Part shown: positions 9,478 through 20,603 of the stretch, piece after piece
How the letters are laid out: every line of letters begins with the position of its first letter
How positions within the stretch are numbered: position 1 is the first letter of the stretch
From: Microcoleus sp. FACHB-68
GTDB lineage: Bacteria; Cyanobacteriota; Cyanobacteriia; Cyanobacteriales; Oscillatoriaceae
Reading direction: 5' to 3'
Length of the DNA stretch: 64,000 bases
NCBI RefSeq assembly: GCF_014695715.1
Contig: NZ_JACJOT010000001.1
Location: 248,001 to 312,000 of the forward strand
Notes under the pieces: generated by a model
Told to the model about the DNA's origin: nothing
Databases searched by the model: none
The model's input: the letters and a program-made list of their open reading frames with translations, nothing else
Program-made: the position numbers and the translations under genes

Positions 9478-10206
9478 ATGTGGCAACTAACAACTCCGAT
9501 AACTCGAAAAGTAGAATTAAACTTTTCATCTTCCGGACAATCTAGAATTTTTGTTACGCAGCTAGCTATTGATGACATCCAGCTCATTAATGCAATCGAG
9601 TTTGTGAATTGGGGGGAGGCTCAGCTTCAGTTCATTGTTTGTGAAGATTGCGGGTTTGTAGGATGTCAACCTCACGGTTGGATTGAACTCAAACGAGTAG
9701 ACTCGTTAGTCCTCATTACGCCTGCCTTTACGAGGATTAGTGAAGCATCTGAAATAAGACCCCATGAATATTTACCTCCTTATTATCTTGTGGAGAAAGG
9801 AGCTATCTACATCGAGCAGGAAAATTATACTAATAGGCTTTGTAAAATCGCTAATTTCCCTAATTTTGAAATGTTAGCGCCTTTATCAACTTGGGAAGCA
9901 ACCAAGCTCTTTCAATTGGAAGCTCCCTGTCATGTTTTAGGTCATATTTCAAACTTTATACAGCTTAATCAAGATATTATTATTGCTTCATCTGAAGGCA
10001 AGTTTATAGAATTGACAAAAGAGTTAATCTGGCTAACAAATCGGCTAATGACTAATATTTCTCCAGCTAAGTTACGCAGAGTAACAGAGCATGATCAAGT
10101 TATTTCGCTGTACTTGGATATCGCAGGAATTCCTGAATGGAAAGCGCTGAGTTACAATGGTTCGCGTTATTTCTTATACCTTGAACCTGGGTATATCATT
10201 GAGTAG
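9478..10206 (+). CDS. Hypothetical protein with a CxxC-x4-C metal-binding-like motif
   Basis: A 242-residue protein I do not recognise. Near residues 60-70 it has VCEDCGFVGCQPHGW: three cysteines and a histidine in a compact group that could bind zinc or form a redox site. The rest alternates predicted beta strands (WIELKRVDSLVLI) and helices; there is no signal peptide or membrane segment, so it is probably cytoplasmic. The G+C is low, like the upstream TPR gene, and the two may belong to one accessory insertion. The start ATG 9478 directly follows a T-rich stretch without a clear ribosome site. Confidence 0.6.
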   Translation: MWQLTTPITRKVELNFSSSGQSRIFVTQLAIDDIQLINAIEFVNWGEAQLQFIVCEDCGFVGCQPHGWIELKRVDSLVLITPAFTRISEASEIRPHEYLPPYYLVEKGAIYIEQENYTNRLCKIANFPNFEMLAPLSTWEATKLFQLEAPCHVLGHISNFIQLNQDIIIASSEGKFIELTKELIWLTNRLMTNISPAKLRRVTEHDQVISLYLDIAGIPEWKALSYNGSRYFLYLEPGYIIE

Positions 10207-10392
10207 TCACATTGCCGCCATATAATCCTTCAGCGCGGCGGACTGTTTGAGATTTTTTGGTTTGTCTTAGATTGCTCGTGACGCTGATTTAAGACGTTGG
10301 CGCGATTCCAACCGGCACACAGCATTACCGCCTGGGAATCTATCAATCGATAATCGTTTTGACAAACTCTTTAATAATCGCGCCTCAACGTC

Positions 10393-11574
10393 CTAACCGG
10401 CAGTCAGCAAAACCAGTTGTTTCTTCTGGAGTGATCGCACTCCATCTAACCCCAACTCCACATAATTCAAAATATCCCCCACTGTTCGGTTGCCGTCGCA
10501 AGCTTGCAAAAACGCAAACTCTGCCGGCGACAAAGTGACTATCTGATAGTTGTAATCAAATACTTGCTCACTTGGCCAACCTTGGACACAGGGACTTACC
10601 TCTGGAATTGCCGGCAAAAGCGTTTCATCAGATAACCAGTCTGCCTTGGCAACCGGCGATCGTCCTAAGAAAAACTCGTAATGAGTCACTTCAGGATCTA
10701 ATAGTTCAATCAGCCGATAACGTTCGCGTTCACCCAATTGTTCAGCACGCTTTATTAACTCGGCTTCTTTCCCCAAAAGTCGCTCTAAATTCCAGTAGTC
10801 TGGATTGGAGAAACCAATAAACTCTAAACCGGCAGCATCAATCAGCTCAAACAGCGTCTCAACGTTGTAGTCAATCTCTTGCGGATGTACATACATATCC
10901 GCAAAGCACTCATCCCGCTGATTTTCCATCGACCAGCGTTCTTTTTCTCGCTTTGCAAGTCTGTTATGTTCAGGCAGAGAAGCAAAAACCTGACGGCCGA
11001 CTTTAACACCATCTTTGTAGTCGCCGCGCTTGTCACCTTGCAGCAGCGAGATCGCCTTCTGCATGAGCTGGATTTCCCACCGGCCCAACTCAGCATACAC
11101 AAAAATGTGCAGCAAGCCGCCCGGAGCCAATTTAGATGCCAGCGCTTTGATACCGCGAATTGGATCGGGTAAGTGGTGCAATACCCCAACACAGTTAATT
11201 AAGTCAAACTCACCCTCCAGTTGCGCGACATCGTACAGACTGAGGTGATGAAACTCCACCCGATTTGCACCAGATCGCCGGCAACGCTCTTTTGCAACTT
11301 CCAAAGCGCCGGCACTTAAATCAATGCCGGTGACGTGCGCCTGCGGGTTAAGGTGAACCAAGTATTCTGTGCCAACACCCGTACCGCAGCCGGCATCCAA
11401 AATGCGAATATCGAGATTTTGCGGTTTCATGCCGGTGCAAAAATTATAAGCAGCCGGCCAAGTCCAGCGCCAGTTGTACCCTGGTGGCGGTTCATCCAAA
11501 AGGGGTTCCGGTGGAAACGGATAAGTATCGTAGAGCCTGCTAACAGCAGCGCTAATCGCCTGAGAATCTGACAT
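10393..11574 (-). CDS. Class I SAM-dependent methyltransferase
   Basis: A 393-residue protein. Motif I, ILDAGCGTGVGTEYL, starts near residue 57 and binds S-adenosylmethionine; GIDLSAGALEVA is motif post-I with the acidic residue for the ribose, and FDLINCVGVLHHLPDP is motif II. The N-terminus has YDTYPFPPEPL, seen in a group of cyanobacterial methyltransferases. The last 60 residues (LSPAEFAFLQACDGNRTVGDIL) look like a small winged-helix domain. The substrate cannot be told from the sequence; neighbours give no pathway. Confidence 0.8.
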   Translation of the reverse strand: MSDSQAISAAVSRLYDTYPFPPEPLLDEPPPGYNWRWTWPAAYNFCTGMKPQNLDIRILDAGCGTGVGTEYLVHLNPQAHVTGIDLSAGALEVAKERCRRSGANRVEFHHLSLYDVAQLEGEFDLINCVGVLHHLPDPIRGIKALASKLAPGGLLHIFVYAELGRWEIQLMQKAISLLQGDKRGDYKDGVKVGRQVFASLPEHNRLAKREKERWSMENQRDECFADMYVHPQEIDYNVETLFELIDAAGLEFIGFSNPDYWNLERLLGKEAELIKRAEQLGERERYRLIELLDPEVTHYEFFLGRSPVAKADWLSDETLLPAIPEVSPCVQGWPSEQVFDYNYQIVTLSPAEFAFLQACDGNRTVGDILNYVELGLDGVRSLQKKQLVLLTAG

Positions 11575-11772
11575 AGTGAGGAAAATTGCGGCTACACGAG
11601 TTTACCGAATCTATCACCACCGCGCCATGAAAAAGTCCTCAATCGCCAACACCCCTCACCCCAACCGGACAACACATCCGTATTTATCTGTCTATCCCAG
11701 CCGGCACACTACGCCTACATCTGTGTTTATCTGTGTTTATCTGTGGTTAAAAAACTCTTTTGCCAAAAATCT

Positions 11773-12348
11773 CTACTCCAGACGATCACCCGGACAAATT
11801 TGAGAATCTTCCAGGCATTGTGGGCGAAACGTTTGCACCAACGCTTGAAACTTGGAAATTTCCTGTTCATTCAAATCTAAAAACGCCACAGACACATCTC
11901 TAGGATTTCCCCGGTAGTGAATGCGGATTTGCTCTGGTTGCTTCACGCCGTAAGTGCTGAGAATATTTTGAGCCTGATTGCAGCGAATTGAGAACCGGCC
12001 CATAAAAACTTCGCCACTATCGGCGATATAATTCCACTCCACCCCTTCAACTCCATTGTCATCAGCCTCACCACACCAATAAGCCGTGAGTGCAATCATT
12101 TGGCCTATTTGAACATCATACCCGCTCAATCGGCTGCCGGAGGCTGCTTGGCTAGTGTCCTGATCGGGGACAACCATTGTGCCGGTTTTGATCGGGTAGC
12201 CGGTTGCGCCTGGGAAGTTGATATAAAGTTTTCCAGAGTTTGTCTTGGGGAAATCAGCTACAGCAGCCTGCCTGATCGCCACTGCGCCGGCTAACCCTGA
12301 CACGACACATAGAGAAAGGGTGAATAATGATTTAAGCATCGCCGTCAT
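11773..12348 (-). CDS. Secreted hypothetical protein
   Basis: A 191-residue protein with a signal peptide (MLKSLFTLSLCVVSGLAGAVAIRQAAVA, cleavage plausible after AVA near residue 30). The mature part has four cysteines (in YWCGEAD, IRCNQAQ, PQCLEDSQIC), which fits disulfide bonding outside the cytoplasm. No known domain is recognised. An internal ATG at residue 4 (MLKSL) is an alternative start. It lies upstream of nothing obviously linked and is separated from apcE by a 740-base spacer. Confidence 0.6.
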   Translation of the reverse strand: MTAMLKSLFTLSLCVVSGLAGAVAIRQAAVADFPKTNSGKLYINFPGATGYPIKTGTMVVPDQDTSQAASGSRLSGYDVQIGQMIALTAYWCGEADDNGVEGVEWNYIADSGEVFMGRFSIRCNQAQNILSTYGVKQPEQIRIHYRGNPRDVSVAFLDLNEQEISKFQALVQTFRPQCLEDSQICPGDRLE

Positions 12349-16341
<3,993 letters not shown>

Positions 16342-16392
16342 AAGCGAGTTGTGAGTAGGGTGTGCGCTACACACTCTACTAATCTGTTTTTT

Positions 16393-16426
16393 CCCTCAGC
16401 CGGTTGCCGGTTGGGGGTTTTTGTTT
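16393..16426 (+). terminator. Terminator after apcE
   Basis: An 11-pair stem, CCCTCAGCCGG against CCGGTTGGGGG with two G-U pairs and a 3-base loop, is followed by TTTTTGTTT. It lies 50 bases after the apcE stop. Confidence 0.8.
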
Positions 16427-16452
16427 GGATTAAGATGCCGGTGTCAGGGTTT

Positions 16453-16557
16453 TATACCAAATCCGGTTATGACAGACACCCTACAGATTTACCAAATCCT
16501 CTTGGAGCAAAGGTTTTGGCTTAGGTGAAAGGAGTTCTACCAAAAAGGATTTGGTAT
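16453..16557 (+). repeat. MITE-like 105-bp element, copy 1
   Basis: It starts TATACCAAATCC and ends GGATTTGGTAT, forming terminal inverted repeats, and has no coding capacity. A second copy lies inverted at 18963-19067 with only a few differences. Ends in TA and short length fit a miniature inverted-repeat element of the Tc1/mariner or IS630 type; this class assignment is inference. Confidence 0.7.
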
Positions 16558-16987
16558 GACTCCACTTTGTCTATACAAAACAAGGGGTGAGAAAGGGGAG
16601 CGTCTTATTTTGAACCCCTTAAGGGTTCCAATGTAGCCTTAACTCCCCTAACACAGCTTGCAAAAACTTGTAGAAATAGAGCGTCAAATGGGAAGACTAT
16701 GCAAATATGGGGATTTCGATGGTTGTGGTGATGGATTTAAAGCCTAGGTGAGTTTACGCTCTATACGGAGAAGTTTTTTAGGGTGCAAACTGGACAAACT
16801 TAGAACGGAAATTGGTATTTCGATTCAGTCTAATACTATTGCATTTTACCAAGCGCCCTCATCCTTATGGGTGAACTCATCGAAGGATTGTCAACCCATC
16901 CAAAGGGATGAACTTCTTGGGCGATGGTGATCAGGGGTGTTGCTTTCTAATCTAGGAAGTGTAGAGATTCAACCCACCCAAACAACT

Positions 16988-17479
16988 ATGCAACTCACTG
17001 ATAAGCAACTTTCTTCTACCCAAGCTACAGCTCAACTCAACAAGCCTTTACTTGTACTTGGATCAAAAGGCGAAGCCGTTAAAGAACTGCAAAAACTCCT
17101 CAACCACTGGGGTTACTACCCGACGATTGACGGGATCTTTGGGCAGACAACCTTAGAAATTGTTAAAGCATTTCAGCGCCGCGTCTTCCTCAAACCCGAT
17201 GGCATTGTGGGGAATTTAACCTGGCAAGCACTTTACACCGGCTCTCCGATTAATATGCCGGTTTTGCAACGGGGAAGCAAAGGTCAAGCAGTCATTACAC
17301 TTCAAGAAACCCTTCAAATCACTGGCCACTACACAGGCCGGATTGACGGTGACTTTAGCTCAATAACTGATGCTGCCGTCCGCAGTTTCCAGAAAGATGC
17401 CGGTTTAGTCGCTGATGGCATTGTTGGTTCAAGGACGTGGTATGCCTTGAGCAAAATTTTTGCCCCAATGGGGTGCTAA
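16988..17479 (+). CDS. Protein with two peptidoglycan-binding (PG_binding_1) domains
   Basis: A 163-residue protein from ATG 16988; a GTG at 16937 would add 17 residues and cannot be ruled out. It carries two tandem PG_binding_1 modules: LVLGSKGEAVKELQKLLN...DGIFGQTTLEIVKAFQ...DGIVGNLTWQAL and a second copy with RIDGDFSSITDAAVRSFQ...DGIVGSRTWYAL. Such modules bind the cell wall. There is no catalytic domain and no evident signal peptide, so a bound or partner-delivered role is likely. It lies inside the MITE-bracketed unit next to the RTX gene. Confidence 0.8.
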   Translation: MQLTDKQLSSTQATAQLNKPLLVLGSKGEAVKELQKLLNHWGYYPTIDGIFGQTTLEIVKAFQRRVFLKPDGIVGNLTWQALYTGSPINMPVLQRGSKGQAVITLQETLQITGHYTGRIDGDFSSITDAAVRSFQKDAGLVADGIVGSRTWYALSKIFAPMGC

Positions 17480-17594
17480 TTAAGACTCACTAAAAATCAG
17501 CAGTCAGTCCTAGCCCATAGTTTCAATTGAAATAAAGAGCGCTGGAGTGGCTCCTTCTCAGTTAACTTAACGACACTAATCAGGGGTAATTAAC

Positions 17595-18665
17595 ATGGCT
17601 ACAATTATTGGGACATCTGGAAATGATAATCTGCCTGGACTTACTGATCCAAGCACAATCGGCAACGACAGGATCTATGGATTAGCCGGCAACGACACCA
17701 TCGATGGAGGTGTTGGTGTTGACACAATGGTAGGCGGCGTTGGTAATGATTTCTATTATGTAGACAGCACCAGTGACGTAGTTAGTGAATGTGTTGGTAC
17801 TGGCATCGATACAGTCTTCGCCTCTACCAGCTATACCTTAAGCGCAAATGTGGAAAACCTTTACCTGCAAGGCAGCGCTAATGACGGTTATGGCAACGAA
17901 CTCAACAACTATATTGTGGGTAATGCCGGCGATAATATGCTCTCAGGCGGTGCCGGCGATGACATCATCTATGGGTTAGCCGGCAATGACACTCTCAATG
18001 GAGGTATTGGTGCTGACACAATGGAAGGCGGCCTTGGTGATGACGTTTATTATGCATATGCATACAGCGTCGGTGATTTGATGAGGGAATATGCTGATGC
18101 TGGCATTGATACAGTCCTCGCCGATGCCACCTATATGTTAAGTATGAATGTGGAAAACCTTTACCTGCAAGGCAGCGCTAATGACGGGTACGGTAACGAA
18201 CTCAACAACTATATTGTGGGTAATGACGGTAATAATAAGCTCTCAGACAGTTTTGGCAGCGATACGGTGATAGGCGGCTTAGGTAACGACACGTTTATTG
18301 GATTTGACGGCAACGATATATTGACTGGAGGTGCCGGTGCTGATTACTTTAACTTCTACATGAACAGTGACGCTAGTGATACGATTACCGACTTTAGCAA
18401 GGCAGAAGGAGATAAAATTGCGCTTTCAGCCAATGGCTTTAACGGCTTAATTGTCCCAATGGGAGACACACCTGAATCTCTGCTTTCTTCTCAGTTTGTC
18501 ATTGGCGCTGAAGCAACTAATTCCGATCATCGCGTCATCTACAACTCATCAACCGGCGCACTCTTCTATGATTTCGATGGTACAGGAGCAACTGCACAGG
18601 TACAAATTGCCAGTCTCTCAACAGGCTTAGGTTTAATTAGCAGCGACTTCCAGGTTATTGCATAA
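17595..18665 (+). CDS. RTX-type calcium-binding protein (hemolysin-type repeats)
   Basis: A 356-residue acidic protein with nonapeptide GGxGxDxxx-type repeats (IYGLAGNDTIDGG, LSGGAGDDIIYGLAGNDTLNGG, IGGLGNDTFIGFDGNDILTGGAGADYF) that bind calcium in a beta roll. There is no N-terminal signal, as expected for type I secretion; the C-terminal 100 residues (SDTITDFSKAEGDKIAL and after) look like the usual RTX secretion tail. An internal module is duplicated with a 300-base period. An AGGGG ribosome site precedes the ATG. Secretion partners are not nearby. Surface or S-layer-like role is inference. Confidence 0.87.
   Translation: MATIIGTSGNDNLPGLTDPSTIGNDRIYGLAGNDTIDGGVGVDTMVGGVGNDFYYVDSTSDVVSECVGTGIDTVFASTSYTLSANVENLYLQGSANDGYGNELNNYIVGNAGDNMLSGGAGDDIIYGLAGNDTLNGGIGADTMEGGLGDDVYYAYAYSVGDLMREYADAGIDTVLADATYMLSMNVENLYLQGSANDGYGNELNNYIVGNDGNNKLSDSFGSDTVIGGLGNDTFIGFDGNDILTGGAGADYFNFYMNSDASDTITDFSKAEGDKIALSANGFNGLIVPMGDTPESLLSSQFVIGAEATNSDHRVIYNSSTGALFYDFDGTGATAQVQIASLSTGLGLISSDFQVIA
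17848..18225 (+). repeat. Internal 300-bp-period duplication in the RTX gene
   Basis: The stretch starting GTGGAAAACCTTTACC at about 17850 recurs at about 18150, almost identical over about 78 bases including third codon positions. The encoded segment NVENLYLQGSANDGYGNELN is identical in both. This points to a recent in-frame duplication or gene conversion. Confidence 0.8.
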
Positions 18666-18713
18666 AATCGTTAGCCTTTTGCTTAAAAAGCAAAGCAATT
18701 TATTTTATAACTT

Positions 18714-18962
18714 CAACTTCTTTGAGAGATTAAAATTCTCAAAGAAGTTTTTCTTAAACAGAAATAAACGCAAGTTTTCTTGAAAGAGAGAATCGCACAC
18801 TGGTAGCCGTCAGCAACTTCTATCCATTCCGAATCGCCGTATTCAAATCTGTGCGCTAGTCTCCAAGCCATAGCGAATCCTTCGACAAGTCCAAAATTAT
18901 TCGCGTTTCTTTTTCGTTGCTCACAAGCTTTCCTTCCTTCTTTGTCTTGTAAAGCAGGTGCT
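18714..18962 (-). pseudogene. Possible truncated gene fragment cut by the MITE-like element
   Basis: A minus-strand frame without a start runs from the edge of the MITE copy to a stop in the RTX terminator. The middle part, including RKRNANNFGLVEGFAMAWRL and HRFEYGDSEWIEVADGYQ, looks protein-like in composition, but I do not recognise a family. The open frame begins just where the MITE-like copy ends, suggesting a gene 3' end left after insertion or rearrangement. Confidence 0.3.
18715..18753 (+). terminator. Terminator after the RTX gene
   Basis: A 13-base inverted repeat, AACTTCTTTGAGA against TCTCAAAGAAGTT, with an 8-9 base loop is followed by TTTTCTT, 50 bases after the RTX stop codon. 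Confidence 0.8.
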
Positions 18963-19067
18963 TATACCAAATCCTTTTTGGTATAACTCCTTTCACCTAA
19001 GCCAAAACCTTTGCTCCAAGAGGATTTGGTCAATCTGTAGGGTGTCTGTCATAACCAGATTTGGGAT
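18963..19067 (-). repeat. MITE-like 105-bp element, copy 2 (inverted)
   Basis: It is the reverse complement of the element at 16453-16557 with a few mismatches. One end is intact (TATACCAAATCC); the other has drifted (CAGATTTGGGATTA). The two copies bracket the peptidoglycan-binding and RTX genes. Confidence 0.7.
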
Positions 19068-19078
19068 TAATTGTTAAT

Positions 19079-19495
19079 TTACAGAATCGTTAAATAGGTG
19101 TCTTTACCTTCTGCCGGTAATAATTTCAGGCGTTGGTTTTTTAAGTCTAGTTCTAATCCTAAATCTTCTAAGGGAATTAAACCTAGTAACGGATCTTCGC
19201 TTCCTGGCAATTCCACACAATCATAAGTGCCTTCTCGCCCTTCTACAGATAGATTGACATCCCGGAAAACGCGAACCTTTCTGATTCCTGCTGCTGTTTT
19301 TACGTTCATTTCTCCCTGGAGGGTTAAACCCAATTGCCTGATAATTTCTGCCGGCAGGCAAAGACGAGTAGCGCCATCAACCCAGACGTTATCAAGTGTA
19401 ATAGAGCGTATTTGATCGGCTGGAATGAATCCTCTTTCTGCGAGAATCTGATCAACGCGATTGGTGATGGTTATTGTGTTAGTAACTTTACCCAT
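19079..19495 (-). CDS. Clan AA aspartic-protease-like protein
   Basis: A 138-residue protein from ATG 19495; a TTG at 19525 would add 10 residues. The core VWVDGATRLCLPAEIIRQLGL resembles the active-site segment of small retropepsin-like proteases (usually VDTGAxxxxLP), followed by a central strand-rich part and LLGLIPLEDLGLELDL, the typical second half. The catalytic triad DTG/DSG appears here as DGA, one residue short, so activity is uncertain. It lies beside MITE copy 2. Role unknown; homologues are frequent in cyanobacteria. Confidence 0.65.
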   Translation of the reverse strand: MGKVTNTITITNRVDQILAERGFIPADQIRSITLDNVWVDGATRLCLPAEIIRQLGLTLQGEMNVKTAAGIRKVRVFRDVNLSVEGREGTYDCVELPGSEDPLLGLIPLEDLGLELDLKNQRLKLLPAEGKDTYLTIL

Positions 19496-19652
19496 TTCTT
19501 GGCAACTTGTTGATGATATAATCAATTTTTTGAAAATATTAAATTAATCAGTATAAATTGCTGGTTGCCGGCTATAGATAAACAGGAAACGCTCACTTAT
19601 TAATCTGAGTGAGAGTGTAAAGATAATGCCGGCAAATTAGCTGAGGCCGTGT

Positions 19653-20357
19653 TTAATCTTCAGGTAATTCCCCAAAACGCTGCCGGTAACGCGCTAAGAG
19701 AGACTCTAATTCTTCTGCACGTTGACGTTCTTCTTCTGCACGTTCCTCTGCCGCTTGTCGTGCCAGTGTTTCCTGTCGTAGCGCCTGCACTAGCTCATCA
19801 GGAATGAGTAATTTCTCTCCTGTATCTTCCCGGTAAAAACCAATTAATTTGCCTTCAACAGCTAAACGAAGCTGCAAAGGTTCGCTTCGACTGTCTGTGA
19901 TAGGTTCATAAATTTCTCCCCGCAGCCGGTAACCCCTTAACTGCTCCTGTATCCACTCTCCTTTAGGGTCAAATAACCAGTATTCCTGCACTTCCAACTG
20001 CTCGTACAGGTTTTTCTTAAAATTTTTGTCGTATTCTTGAGTACCTGGAGAAGTCATCTCAAAAATCACAACCGGCACCCGACCTTCTTCCCATATTTTA
20101 TAATTATCTCTTCCCCCTGTAGCTACATCAAAAATTACCATCACATCGGGGGCAGTTCTTAATTTTGGGAAGCCTTGGGAGTAGTAAAGAAACTGGTTTG
20201 CCAACACAGTCGCCTGTTTCCCCTCTAAATATTGTTTGAGGACTTCCAGGGTTGTCAGAATCGCATATAGGTGATCGTAAGTTTCGGCCACGGGTTCACC
20301 ATCAGCACTTGGATAAAACGGTTCTGGCTTTTGGGTTGTGGGTAAAATTGCCGTCAT
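19653..20357 (-). CDS. Uma2 family (DUF820) endonuclease-like protein
   Basis: A 234-residue Uma2/DUF820 protein from ATG 20357; a GTG at 20378 is an alternative. Family marks are TAPDVMVIFD, VVIFEMTSPGTQ and EYWLFDPKGEW. The C-terminus is a charged coiled coil (RQAAEERAEEERQRAEELESLL). It is clearly paralogous to the gene at 3254-3949 in domain order and tail. The partner, target and physiological role are unknown. Confidence 0.85.
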   Translation of the reverse strand: MTAILPTTQKPEPFYPSADGEPVAETYDHLYAILTTLEVLKQYLEGKQATVLANQFLYYSQGFPKLRTAPDVMVIFDVATGGRDNYKIWEEGRVPVVIFEMTSPGTQEYDKNFKKNLYEQLEVQEYWLFDPKGEWIQEQLRGYRLRGEIYEPITDSRSEPLQLRLAVEGKLIGFYREDTGEKLLIPDELVQALRQETLARQAAEERAEEERQRAEELESLLARYRQRFGELPED

Positions 20358-20603
20358 AGTCGCACAATCCACATTCACCTTAATTTTACATTATAACATG
20401 ATATTATTTGCAAATTTTAATGGAGTTTATAAAATAACAATCAAAGCCAAAGACCACTAGTAACATCTGTATTTCTCTGTGATTTTAAACACTATTTTTT
20501 TTTGAATTCAGATAAGTTTATAAAACTTTTGGTTAAATTTTGTGGTTTTTAAATAACCGCAGATAAACCAAAATCCCTATCCTCCCCTTTTTTTATCCCT
20601 ATT

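Larger units (their letters stand above)
16342..16987. other. Spacer between apcE and the peptidoglycan-binding gene
   Basis: It contains the apcE terminator, one copy of the 105-bp MITE-like element (16453-16557) and a 16-base perfect palindrome around 16612-16627 (GAACCCCTTAAGGGTTC core). A 60-codon frame at 16748-16930 lacks coding character. Nothing else is supported. Confidence 0.5.
18666..19078. other. Spacer after the RTX gene
   Basis: It holds the RTX terminator, a decayed minus-strand reading frame (18714-18962) and the second MITE-like copy (18963-19067). Confidence 0.5.

Noticed and set aside
16748-16930. 60-codon plus-strand frame between MITE copy 1 and the peptidoglycan-binding gene
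   Set aside because: No domain and no ribosome site; its composition is not protein-like.
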